Assembly: GCF_024753285.1 (NCBI RefSeq)
Contig: NZ_JANUGW010000015.1
Coordinates: forward strand, 62,001 to 126,000
Source: Massilia pinisoli
GTDB lineage: Bacteria; Pseudomonadota; Gammaproteobacteria; Burkholderiales; Burkholderiaceae_D
Direction: 5' to 3'
DNA: 64,000 nt
The notes under the pieces are model-generated. The model saw only the letters and a program-made list of their open reading frames with translations, made no database searches and was not told where the DNA came from. Position 1 is the stretch's first letter, and each line of letters begins with the position of its first letter. A program made the position numbers and the translations under genes. Shown here piece by piece: positions 18,724-26,849 of this stretch.

Positions 18724-18754
18724 ATTATAGTGGGCGGCGCGTTGTTGGTTACAA
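18724..18754 (-). promoter_or_regulatory. sigma-70-type promoter for murB
   Basis: On the reverse strand TTGTAA (18749-18754) and TATAAT (18724-18729) lie 19 bases apart. The -10 matches consensus fully and the -35 at four of six places; the spacing is long. Transcription would begin near 18717, leaving a leader of about 19 bases before the murB ATG at 18698. Confidence 0.45.
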
Positions 18755-18796
18755 TATCGGCATTCACTACTGTGCAACAGAAAAAGGAAAAAGAAG

Positions 18797-19282
18797 ATGC
18801 CATCGTTTGATGTGGTCTGCGAAGCAGACATGGTCGAAGTCAAGAACGCCGTCGAGCAGTCCGACAAGGAAATCGGCACGCGCTTCGACTTCAAGGGCAG
18901 CTCCGCCAAGGTCGAGCAGAAGGAACGCGAGATCACCGTCTTCGGCGATTCCGACTTCCAGCTCGGCCAGGTGCGCGACGTGCTGTTGAACAAGATGACC
19001 AAGCGTAAGGTCGACGTGCGCTTCCTCGACGAGGGCAAGATCGAGAAGATCGGCGGCGACAAGGTCAAGCAGGTGCTCAAGGTGCGCAACGGCATCGAGA
19101 CGGAAAACGCGAAGAAGATCACGAAGCTCGTGAAGGAAAGCAAGCTGAAGGTGCAGGCGTCGATCCAGGGCGAGACCGTGCGCGTGACCGGCAAGGACCG
19201 CGACACGTTGCAGGAAGCCATCGCACTGCTGCGCAAGGACGTCAAGGACCTGCCGCTCGAATTCAACAACTTCCGCGACTGA
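18797..19282 (+). CDS. yajQ: YajQ-family cyclic-di-GMP-binding protein
   Basis: A small cytoplasmic protein of 161 residues, with the full YajQ sequence pattern: MPSFDVVCEADMVEVKNAVE at the start and TRFDFKGSSA shortly after. In some bacteria members bind c-di-GMP and alter the action of a LysR-type regulator; others bind nucleotides or RNA. The gene lies in a region with several c-di-GMP enzymes but is a conserved housekeeping-type gene in this lineage, so the nearness may be chance. It is divergent from murB with 98 bases between them, and a purine-rich AAAAGGAAAAAGAAG gives its ribosome site. Confidence 0.95.
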   Translation: MPSFDVVCEADMVEVKNAVEQSDKEIGTRFDFKGSSAKVEQKEREITVFGDSDFQLGQVRDVLLNKMTKRKVDVRFLDEGKIEKIGGDKVKQVLKVRNGIETENAKKITKLVKESKLKVQASIQGETVRVTGKDRDTLQEAIALLRKDVKDLPLEFNNFRD

Positions 19283-19302
19283 TCCTCGCGGCCACCGTCG
19301 CG

Positions 19303-19324
19303 TTGCCGCACGACCGTGCGGCAA
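19303..19324 (+). terminator. hairpin after yajQ, possible terminator
   Basis: A perfect 22-base palindrome TTGCCGCACG-AC-CGTGCGGCAA 20 bases past the yajQ stop. There is no T-run after it, so termination would be weak or factor-dependent; it may instead protect the mRNA end. Confidence 0.4.
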
Positions 19325-19455
19325 ATGGTGCTCTCGGTGTGACCCCTCCTGCTGTAAAATGCGGGTGCGCAGACACGCCGGCCAACCGGCGGGGTCGCAC
19401 GACAGAGAGAGAACAAGATCGTCCAGGGGCGCGCCCCCGGTAGTTAAGGATAACA

Positions 19456-20721
19456 ATGAAACGTGTTGATGATTTCCGCTTGCGTTTGGGTGACAAGGAA
19501 TACGTGCCCATCATGATCGGCGGAATGGGTGTGGACATTTCCACTTCGGAACTGGCGCTGGAAGCGGCCCGGCTGGGCGGCATTGGCCACATTTCCGATG
19601 CGATGGTGCCGGACGTGTCGGACCGCAAGTTCGACACCAGCTTCGTCAAGGACAAGACCAAGCTCTACAAGTTCAACATCAACAACATGGACAAGTCCGT
19701 CGTCCAGTTCGACCTCGAGCGACTGGCCGAGGCGACGCGCCTGCACGTGGGCGCCACGATGGCGGCGAAGAAAGGCGATGGCCTGATCTTCGTGAACTGC
19801 ATGGAAAAGCTGACGATGAATGCGCCGAAGGAAACGCTGCGCACCCGTCTGTCGGCGGCGCTGGACGCGGGCATCGACGGCATCACGATGTCGGCCGGCC
19901 TGCACCTGGGCTCGTTCGAACTCATCAAGGACCATCCCCGCTTCCGTGAGGCCAAGCTGGGCATCATCGTGTCGTCCGTGCGCGCGCTGCAACTGTTCCT
20001 GCGCAAGGTATCGCGCCTGAACCGCAACCCCGACTACATCATCGTCGAAGGCCCGCTGGCCGGCGGCCACCTGGGCTTTGGCATGGAAGACTGGAAAGAC
20101 TACGACCTGCACACGATCATGGACGAGATCCATGCGTACCTGAAGGCCGAGCAGCTCGACATTCCGCTGATCGCCGCGGGCGGCATCTTCACGGGTAGCG
20201 ATGCCGTGGGCTTCCTGGAAAAAGGCGCGGGCGGCGTGCAGGTGGCGACCCGGTTCACGGTGACGCACGAATGCGGCCTCCCGGATACCGTCAAGCAGGA
20301 ATACTTCCGCGCCAGCGAAGAAGACATCATCGTCAACGGCGTGTCGCCGACGGGCTATCCGATGCGGATGCTGAAGCAGACGCCCGCGATCGGCTCCGGC
20401 ATCCGTCCCGGCTGCGAATCGTATGGCTATCTGCTGGACGCGACGGGCAACTGCGCCTACATCAATTCGTACAACCGCGAGGTGCAGGCGAACCCGGGCC
20501 AAAAGAATATCCAGGTCTTCGACAAGACGTGTCTGTGCACGCACATGCGCAATTTCAATTGCTGGACGTGCGGCTCGACGACGTACCGCCTGAAGGACAC
20601 GACGCACAAGCTGTCCGACGGGACTTACCAGATTCTGTCCGCCGAACATGTGTTCAAGGATTATCAGTTCAGCGTGGACAACCAGGTCGCACTGCCGCCG
20701 CGCCAGGAGGCGGCGGCCTGA
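19456..20721 (+). CDS. NAD(P)H-dependent FMN oxidoreductase (nitronate monooxygenase-like) with cysteine-rich tail
   Basis: A 421-residue TIM-barrel flavoprotein. IMIGGMGVDISTSELA at the start, DYIIVEGPLAGGHLGFG in the middle and LIAAGGIFTGSDAVGFLEKG near 245 are the substrate and FMN phosphate loops of the 2-nitropropane dioxygenase/enoyl-reductase-like group. Unusually, the C-terminal part carries four cysteines, Cys359, Cys361, Cys369 and Cys372, in CLCTHMRNFNCWTC, which look able to bind zinc or an iron-sulfur centre. The substrate is unknown. The start follows AAGGATAAC. Downstream is a strong terminator, so this is a single-gene unit. Confidence 0.85.
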   Translation: MKRVDDFRLRLGDKEYVPIMIGGMGVDISTSELALEAARLGGIGHISDAMVPDVSDRKFDTSFVKDKTKLYKFNINNMDKSVVQFDLERLAEATRLHVGATMAAKKGDGLIFVNCMEKLTMNAPKETLRTRLSAALDAGIDGITMSAGLHLGSFELIKDHPRFREAKLGIIVSSVRALQLFLRKVSRLNRNPDYIIVEGPLAGGHLGFGMEDWKDYDLHTIMDEIHAYLKAEQLDIPLIAAGGIFTGSDAVGFLEKGAGGVQVATRFTVTHECGLPDTVKQEYFRASEEDIIVNGVSPTGYPMRMLKQTPAIGSGIRPGCESYGYLLDATGNCAYINSYNREVQANPGQKNIQVFDKTCLCTHMRNFNCWTCGSTTYRLKDTTHKLSDGTYQILSAEHVFKDYQFSVDNQVALPPRQEAAA

Positions 20722-20744
20722 CGGGCCCACGGCTTCGACTCCAC

Positions 20745-20769
20745 ACGGCGTGCTTCGGCGCGCCGTTTT
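20745..20769 (+). terminator. intrinsic terminator with UUCG tetraloop
   Basis: Stem ACGGCGTGC / GCGCGCCGT closing a C(TTCG)G tetraloop (loop 20754-20757), one G-T wobble, followed by TTTT. It lies about 25 bases after the oxidoreductase stop. Just past it an 11-base unit CGTTTCGCGTT occurs twice (20770-20780 and 20783-20793). Confidence 0.85.
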
Positions 20770-20871
20770 CGTTTCGCGTTGTCGTTTCGCGTTTTTGTTC
20801 GGTAGCGCGTGCGGAACGGAAGCCAGGTTCGCCTGTCCAATGCGTGTCGACCGCGAAAGCAGGAGCGCAGC

Positions 20872-23265
20872 ATGTCCGATTCCGAACCGCCGAGCCGCTG
20901 CATTTTCCTGACGGACGACACCGGCACCGTCCAGGCCTGGAACGAGCCCTGTGCGGCATTGTTTGCCTTGCCGGCGGAACAGATCCTCGGCCGTCCCATC
21001 ACGACGCTGTTCACCCCGGCCGGACGCGACGTCTGGGGCGCCGGCTGGGGCGCCCTCACCTGCCGGCCCGACGGGGCCGAGCTGCGCGTCGACCTCCACT
21101 GCGCGGGCGGCCGCGTGCGCGAAGGCACGCTGACCCTCGCGCCCCTGCTGGACGCCGACGGCACGCAGCACGGCTGCGCGGTCGCCGTCGCCACCGGGCG
21201 CGACCGCGGCGGGACGGAAGCGGAGCGCGTGGCACGCACGCCGCTGTCGGCCATCGTCGACATGTTGCCCGGCACGTTTTACGCGATCAACCGTGAAGGC
21301 CGCTTCGTGCTGTGGAACCGCAACCTGGAACGGGTGACGGAACTGACGCCCGACGAGCTGGGCGCCACCCGTGCGCTCGACCTGATCGAACTGGAGGAAC
21401 GGCCGGCCGTCGCCGCCGCGATGGACGACATCTTCTCGCACGGCCATGAAACGCGGTTCGAAGTGGACTACGTGTCGCGCAGCGGACGCGAGATCCCCAT
21501 GCTGTTGTGCGGCACGCGGCTGCGCTGCTACGGCGGCGACTATCTGTTCGGCATGGGCGTCGACATCAGCGACAGGCGCGACAGCGAGCAGCGCCTGCGC
21601 CTGCGCGAGCGCGCACTGCATGCGACCAGCAACGGCATCGTGATCGCGCGGCTGGACCACGAACAGAGCGTCATCGAATACGTGAACCCCGCGTTCGAAC
21701 GCATCACGGGCTATGCCGAACAGGAAGTGCTCGGCAAGGAACCGGGCTTCATGGCCGCGCCCGGCATGGACCTCGCGGAACGGGCGCAGCTGCGCGCAGC
21801 GATCGCCGCGCGCATGGGCTGCAGCGTCGTGCTGCGCAACCTGCGCAAGAACGGCGAACTGTTCTGGAACGATCTCGCCATCACGCCCGTGCAGGACGAG
21901 CACGGCGACGTCACGCACTACATCGGCGTCATCACCGACGTGACGGCCACCAAGCTGCGTACGGCGCACCTGGAACACGAGGTCAACCACGACCCGCTGA
22001 CGGGCCTGGCCAACCGAAACCTCCTGTGGGACCGGCTGGAACAGGCGGTGCACCTCGCGCAGCGCCACAAGGCGCTTGTCGCCACCGTCCTCATCGACCT
22101 CGACAACTTCAAGACCATCAACGACACCTTCGGCCACGAGGCGGGCGACGTCGTGCTGAAGGTCGTCGCGCGCCGCCTGCAGGCGTCCGTGCGCGACAGC
22201 GACACGGTGGCGCGCATGTCCGGCGACGAGTTCGTGCTCGTCCTCGCCAACCAGCCGTCGCTGCGCTTCACGTTGCGCATGGTCGAACGCCTGCGCGAGA
22301 GCTTCGCGATTCCCGTCGCGTTCAACAACCGCGAAATTCCCGTCGGCGCCAGCGTCGGCGTGTCGCTGTACCCGCACGATGGCGCCACGGCGGCGGAACT
22401 CGTGCGCGCGGCCGACCTCGCGATGTACCACGGCAAGGGCAGCGGCCGCAACGACGTGCATTTCTTCTCGGCCGACATGAAGTCGACGACGGAGGCCAAG
22501 CACCGCATCGAACTGGCGCTGCGCGACGCGCTCGACCGCGACGAGCTGTTCCTGCTGTACCAGCCCCGCGTCACGTTCGCCGACAACCGGGTCGCCGGCT
22601 TCGAGGCCCTGCTGCGCTGGCGCCATCCCGAACAGGGCGTGCTGGTCCCGGCCCGCTTCCTCGCGGAGGCCGAGGAAAGCGGCGTGATCGTGCCGATCGG
22701 CCAGCGCGTGCTCGACCAGGCCTGCGCGTTCGCCGCCCAGCTGCGCGCGGCGGGCTTCGGCGACGTGCCCGTCACGGTGAACGTATCGCACCGCGAATAC
22801 AGCCAGCCCGGCTTCGTCGCCTGCTTGGCCGACCGCCTGACGCGTCACCGGCTGCCGCCGCGCAGCCTCCAGCTCGACCTGCGCATCGACGGCTTGATCC
22901 GCAATCCGTCGCTCGGGCAGGAATTGGCCGGCCAACTCCGCACGCTGGGCGTCGACCTGTCCGTCGACGACTTCGGCGCCGGCCTGTGCGACCTCGGCTT
23001 CCTGCAGCAGCTGGCGGCCAGCCAGGTCAAGCTGGCGTCCGGCACCGTGCAGGCGCTGGACGAAGGCGGCCAGGGCGTGGCCAAGAGCCTGATCGACATC
23101 GGCCACAACCTGAACATGGCCGTGGTGGCCGAGGCCGTCGAGACGCAGCCCCAGCTGGACTTCCTCGCATCGAACGGTTGCGACCAGTTCCAGGGGGCAT
23201 GGTTCAGCGAGCCGCTGGCCGCGGAGGCGGCGCAGCGCATGCTGGAGGAACAATTGCCGGCGTGA
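20872..23265 (+). CDS. PAS-GGDEF-EAL signalling protein with altered active-site motifs
   Basis: A 797-residue soluble protein. Three PAS-type sensor domains (about 10-95, 125-230, 245-360) precede a GGDEF domain and an EAL domain, which respectively make and break c-di-GMP in active members. The cyclase motif reads SGDEF at 450-454 instead of GGDEF. The phosphodiesterase part keeps EALLRW (Glu578), the NVS asparagine, DDFG, VAEAVET and the late glutamine, but the usual ELTE metal-ligand motif reads DLRI (Asp669). One or both activities may be weak or lost. The start MSDSEPPS is preceded by AGGAG. The stop codon directly abuts the stop of the convergent DHH gene. Confidence 0.9.
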   Translation: MSDSEPPSRCIFLTDDTGTVQAWNEPCAALFALPAEQILGRPITTLFTPAGRDVWGAGWGALTCRPDGAELRVDLHCAGGRVREGTLTLAPLLDADGTQHGCAVAVATGRDRGGTEAERVARTPLSAIVDMLPGTFYAINREGRFVLWNRNLERVTELTPDELGATRALDLIELEERPAVAAAMDDIFSHGHETRFEVDYVSRSGREIPMLLCGTRLRCYGGDYLFGMGVDISDRRDSEQRLRLRERALHATSNGIVIARLDHEQSVIEYVNPAFERITGYAEQEVLGKEPGFMAAPGMDLAERAQLRAAIAARMGCSVVLRNLRKNGELFWNDLAITPVQDEHGDVTHYIGVITDVTATKLRTAHLEHEVNHDPLTGLANRNLLWDRLEQAVHLAQRHKALVATVLIDLDNFKTINDTFGHEAGDVVLKVVARRLQASVRDSDTVARMSGDEFVLVLANQPSLRFTLRMVERLRESFAIPVAFNNREIPVGASVGVSLYPHDGATAAELVRAADLAMYHGKGSGRNDVHFFSADMKSTTEAKHRIELALRDALDRDELFLLYQPRVTFADNRVAGFEALLRWRHPEQGVLVPARFLAEAEESGVIVPIGQRVLDQACAFAAQLRAAGFGDVPVTVNVSHREYSQPGFVACLADRLTRHRLPPRSLQLDLRIDGLIRNPSLGQELAGQLRTLGVDLSVDDFGAGLCDLGFLQQLAASQVKLASGTVQALDEGGQGVAKSLIDIGHNLNMAVVAEAVETQPQLDFLASNGCDQFQGAWFSEPLAAEAAQRMLEEQLPA

Positions 23266-24204
23266 TCAACCCTCGCTCGTGATGCGCTGGATGAGCGCGC
23301 CCAGCACGTCCTCGGCCATGTCGTTGGAGACCTGGCACGTGCCCGCATTCTCGTGCCCGCCCCCGCCGTATTCCAGCATCAGCGCGCCGATGTTCGTGTT
23401 CGACGTGCGGTTGAGAATCGACTTGCCCGTCGCGAACACCGTGTTCTGGTTCTTGAGGCCCCACAACACGTGGATCGAGATGTTCGTCTCGGGGAACAGC
23501 GCGTAGACGATGAAGCGATTGCCCGCATAGATCACGGGTTCGTCGCGCAGGTCGAGGACGACGAGGTTGCCGTGTACTTGCGCGCAGCGCTTGATCTGCG
23601 CCTTGCACAACTCGCTGTGCTCGAAGTACAGCCGGGTGCGCTCCTGCACGTCCGGCAGCGCCATGATCTGGTCGATCGTGTGGTTCCGGCAGTAATCGAT
23701 CAAGTCCATCATGAGCTGGTAGTTCGAGATGCGGAAATCGTGGAAGCGCCCCAGCCCCGTGCGCGCGTCCATCAGGAAATTCAGCAGGTTCCACCCGGTC
23801 GGATCGAGCACCTCCTCGCGCGTGAAACGGGCCGCGTCGCCTTTGTCGACGGCGTCCATCATGTCGCGCCACGCGGCCGGGAACGAACGCGTGGCGCCGT
23901 AATGCTCGTAGACGACGCGCGCGGCGGACGGCGCCTTCGCGTCGATGACATGGTTGTCGCGCCGCCCCGTATTGCGGAGCGTTTCCGACGAGTGGTGGTC
24001 AAATGCGAGGTGCGCGCCGGCGACGTACGGCAGGTTCGTCGTGATGTCGCGCGCGGTGATGGCGATCTTGCCATCCTGCATATCCTTCGGGTGGACGAAC
24101 AGGATCTCGTCGATCAAGTCCAGGTGCTTCAGGAGGACGGCGCACACGAGGCCGTCGAAATCGCTGCGGGTGACGAGGCGGTAACGCTTGGGAACGGCAG
24201 ACAT
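23266..24204 (-). CDS. DHH-family phosphoesterase
   Basis: A 312-residue protein of the DHH superfamily. Motif I is seen as TRSDFDGLVCAVLL, the DHH motif as LAFDHHSSE, and the C-terminal DHHA1 substrate loop as YGGGGHENAGTCQV. Members of this broad family cleave short RNAs, pAp, cyclic dinucleotides or polyphosphate using manganese; which of these applies is not clear. The start MSAVPKRY at 24204 is preceded by AAGGGG and is preferred to an upstream methionine. It is convergent, with no spacer at all, to the PAS-GGDEF-EAL gene. Confidence 0.87.
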   Translation of the reverse strand: MSAVPKRYRLVTRSDFDGLVCAVLLKHLDLIDEILFVHPKDMQDGKIAITARDITTNLPYVAGAHLAFDHHSSETLRNTGRRDNHVIDAKAPSAARVVYEHYGATRSFPAAWRDMMDAVDKGDAARFTREEVLDPTGWNLLNFLMDARTGLGRFHDFRISNYQLMMDLIDYCRNHTIDQIMALPDVQERTRLYFEHSELCKAQIKRCAQVHGNLVVLDLRDEPVIYAGNRFIVYALFPETNISIHVLWGLKNQNTVFATGKSILNRTSNTNIGALMLEYGGGGHENAGTCQVSNDMAEDVLGALIQRITSEG

Positions 24205-24409
24205 CGGCAAACCCCTTTCATGTCGACAATGAAGCATGGGCTGGCGCAGGCAGGAGGGCGTTCATCATACCGCGCAATATTGCCGATTAACAGTTTTTCT
24301 ACATGTCATTACGGCGTCATCAACCTGTGCATTCCAGGACGGGAATCCTGCAGGCTGTCGCAAAACGGTGGCGGCGCGCAGACCGGGAAACTAAGCTTTC
24401 ATTATTCCA

Positions 24410-24427
24410 ACAGTGGCCGGCCACTGT
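24410..24427. promoter_or_regulatory. 18-base perfect palindrome upstream of LytS-like kinase gene
   Basis: ACAGTGGCC directly joined to GGCCACTGT, with no mismatch or spacer, centred about 52 bases before the kinase ATG. The length and position suit an operator for a dimeric regulator. The candidates are the LytTR regulator encoded two genes on or an unlinked protein; this is inference. Confidence 0.5.
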
Positions 24428-24470
24428 ATGAGCGGTTACACTCGCCGCATCCTTGATAAAGACGAGTTTC

Positions 24471-25853
24471 ATGCAAACACGGCGTTCTACCCAGCAAGCT
24501 TTTTCGACCACCCTGTCGTCGCTGCACCGCGGCTTCGATGCCGTCGCGACGTGGGTCACGCATTTGTCGTGGTGGAAGTTTTTCCTGTTCGCCGCACTGA
24601 TGCTCGTCGCCGGTCAGATTTTGCAGGACGAATTGTTTTCCGGCGGCGAGGAAGAGATCGCACGCACGGAACGCAAGCCGCGCAAGCCCGAGCCTACCGT
24701 CACGATCGACGACAGCGGCATCCACATCAATCCGGGCAAGAACAGCCGCGGCGCGATCACGATCAATCCCGAGGTCGAGGCCGCCAAGGCCGAGGCGGCG
24801 GCGAACGCGGCCGCCGGCAAGGCCGACACCGCACAAGCGAAGGCCGATGCAGCGGAAGCGGCGGCCGACGAGGCAGATCAAAAGGCCGACGCCGCCGATG
24901 CCGTCCCCGCCGCGCCACCGGCACCGCCCGCCCCGCCCGCGCCCGCCGCCAAGGGTGCCCATCCCGTCACGAAGACGATCCGCGGTGCCAACGGCGAGGA
25001 AGTCCACATCGACCTGCCGCCGCAAATTGGCGAGGAATTGTCCAACGCCATCGAAGCGGCCGTCGACGACGCGGCCGAAGCGAAGGCGCGCAGCTACCAC
25101 AAGCAGGCATCGACGTGGTTCACGAGCTTCGTCTGGCTGCTGATCCTTGCGCTGTTCGGCACGAAGGCCCTCGTGGGCGGCAAGAAGCGCGCCGAAGCCG
25201 AGATGCAATCGGCCACGGCCGCCGCGGAGCGCGAGTCGATGCAGCGCCAGCTGTCCGAAGCGAAGATGCAGGCCATGCAGGCGCAAGTCGAGCCGCACTT
25301 CCTGTTCAACACGCTCGCTTCCGTCGAACATTTGATCGAGACGAATCCCCCGCGCGCATCCGCGATGCAGCGCACGTTGATCCAGTACTTGCGCGCCGTG
25401 CTGCCGCAAATGCGCGACAACAACCTCGTCACGAACCTGGGGCGCGAAGTCGACATGGTCAAATCCTACCTCGACCTGCTCAAGATGCGCATGGAAGAAC
25501 GGCTGACCGTCGAGCTGCAGGTGCCGGAAGGCCTGCGCAGCGCCGCGTTTCCCCCGATGATGCTGCAGTCGATGGTCGAGAACGCGATCAAGCACGGCCT
25601 CGAATGCAAGCCGGAGGGCGGGCACCTGGCCGTCACGGCGGAAGTCGTCGACAGCAAGCTGCGGGTGACGGTGGCGGACGACGGCGTCGGCTTCGGCGTC
25701 ATGCCCAGCAAGGGGACGGGTCTCGGCCTGTCGAACATCCGCGAGCGGCTGAAACTGCTGCATGGCGAGGCGGGCCAGTTGCACATCGCGGCGAACAGCC
25801 CCAGCGGTGTAATCGCTACCATCGAGGTACCCTACCAGCTTGCGCCCAAGTAG
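24471..25853 (+). CDS. LytS/YehU-type membrane sensor histidine kinase
   Basis: A 460-residue kinase. A membrane helix (about 33-52, WWKFFLFAALMLVAGQIL) is followed by an extracytoplasmic stretch of roughly 150 residues rich in Ala, Lys, Asp and Pro with strong helix-forming repeats (about 105-165), a second helix (about 215-235), a short coiled coil, and a His_kinase domain whose phospho-acceptor is His276 in VEPHFLFNTL. The ATPase part has NAIKHGLE and GTGLGLSNIRERL. The ATG at 24471 is used; a TTG six codons upstream is possible. The LytTR regulator follows after 70 bases and is the likely partner. Confidence 0.9.
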   Translation: MQTRRSTQQAFSTTLSSLHRGFDAVATWVTHLSWWKFFLFAALMLVAGQILQDELFSGGEEEIARTERKPRKPEPTVTIDDSGIHINPGKNSRGAITINPEVEAAKAEAAANAAAGKADTAQAKADAAEAAADEADQKADAADAVPAAPPAPPAPPAPAAKGAHPVTKTIRGANGEEVHIDLPPQIGEELSNAIEAAVDDAAEAKARSYHKQASTWFTSFVWLLILALFGTKALVGGKKRAEAEMQSATAAAERESMQRQLSEAKMQAMQAQVEPHFLFNTLASVEHLIETNPPRASAMQRTLIQYLRAVLPQMRDNNLVTNLGREVDMVKSYLDLLKMRMEERLTVELQVPEGLRSAAFPPMMLQSMVENAIKHGLECKPEGGHLAVTAEVVDSKLRVTVADDGVGFGVMPSKGTGLGLSNIRERLKLLHGEAGQLHIAANSPSGVIATIEVPYQLAPK

Positions 25854-25923
25854 GCATGCCGGGTATTGCTTGTCCCGACAATTCGTTGAATAATCGACAT
25901 TCCTTGACTGCCCCGACCTGACC

Positions 25924-26703
25924 ATGCCAACCGCTATCATTGCCGATGACGAAAGACTGATGCGCGACCTGCTGCGCACCCGATTGTCCCAGGTGTGGCC
26001 TGACCTCACGATCGTCGGCGAGGCGAAGAATGGCGACGAGGCCGTGCAACTGGTCGACGAACTGAAGCCCGACCTCACGTTCCTCGACATCCGCATGCCG
26101 GGCAAGACGGGCATGGAAGCGGCGCGCGACATCGGCGACGCGAGCCAGGTCGTGTTCGTCACCGCGTACGACCAGTACGCCGTCGAAGCGTTCGAGCGCG
26201 GCGCCATCGACTACGTGCTGAAACCGCCCGAGCCTGAGCGCCTGAAGATCACCGTCGAGCGCCTGAAGGAGCGCCTGGCGACGCCGGCGCAGGCGGCCAC
26301 CGCGGCCGTCAACGTCAGCGACACGGTCACCGCGATGCTGTCGCAGCTCGCGGAAAAGATCGCCGCGCCGAAACCCAAATACCTGCAGTGGATCCAGGCA
26401 AGCATCGGCCAGGACCTGCGCATGATCCCCGTCGAGGAAATCCTGTTCTTCCGGTCGGACGAAAAATACACGTGCGTCCAGACCGAGAAATTCGAAGCGC
26501 TGATCCGCAAGCCCGTGCGCGACCTGGCGGACGAGCTCGATCCGTCGCTGTTCTGGCAGATTCACCGCGCCACGCTCGTCAATGTCAATGCCATCGAAGG
26601 CGTGACGCGCGACATTCGCGGCCGTCACCTCGTCCTGATCAAGGGCCGCCCGGAAAAACTCGAAGTCAGCCGCAGCTTCCTGCACCTCTTCAAGCAGATG
26701 TAA
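25924..26703 (+). CDS. LytTR-family response regulator
   Basis: A 259-residue transcription factor and the likely partner of the kinase before it. The receiver (1-120) has the acid pocket ADDE and phospho-Asp55 in LTFLDIRMPG. The LytTR DNA-binding domain (about 155-259) shows the typical EILFFRSDEKYTCVQT and FWQIHRATLVNVNAI stretches. LytTR proteins bind paired direct or inverted short sites; the 18-base palindrome before the kinase gene is one candidate. No target gene can be named. Confidence 0.93.
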   Translation: MPTAIIADDERLMRDLLRTRLSQVWPDLTIVGEAKNGDEAVQLVDELKPDLTFLDIRMPGKTGMEAARDIGDASQVVFVTAYDQYAVEAFERGAIDYVLKPPEPERLKITVERLKERLATPAQAATAAVNVSDTVTAMLSQLAEKIAAPKPKYLQWIQASIGQDLRMIPVEEILFFRSDEKYTCVQTEKFEALIRKPVRDLADELDPSLFWQIHRATLVNVNAIEGVTRDIRGRHLVLIKGRPEKLEVSRSFLHLFKQM

Positions 26704-26849
26704 GTCAAGCCGGCGGTTTGCATGGCGGGTAAGGTAGGTGAAACGACCGCGCCGCCCCCCGCGTTTCCGGCCGGGCCGCAGCCTGCTTCCTGGCCGGGCT
26801 TGCGGTCGGCCATTGGCTGGGCAGGCGCACATCAGGGGAGCCCGATACC

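Noticed and set aside
20770..20793. Two CGTTTCGCGTT copies as the start of a tandem-repeat or CRISPR-like array
   Set aside because: Only two 11-base copies with a two-base gap; no spacers, no further copies and no cas genes.
19444..23253. Very long open frame on the reverse strand (over 1,200 codons) opposite the FMN oxidoreductase and PAS-GGDEF-EAL genes
   Set aside because: It is the mirror of two clearly conserved forward genes, is rich in His, Arg, Gln and Val as expected from antisense of GC-rich codons, and has no recognisable domain.
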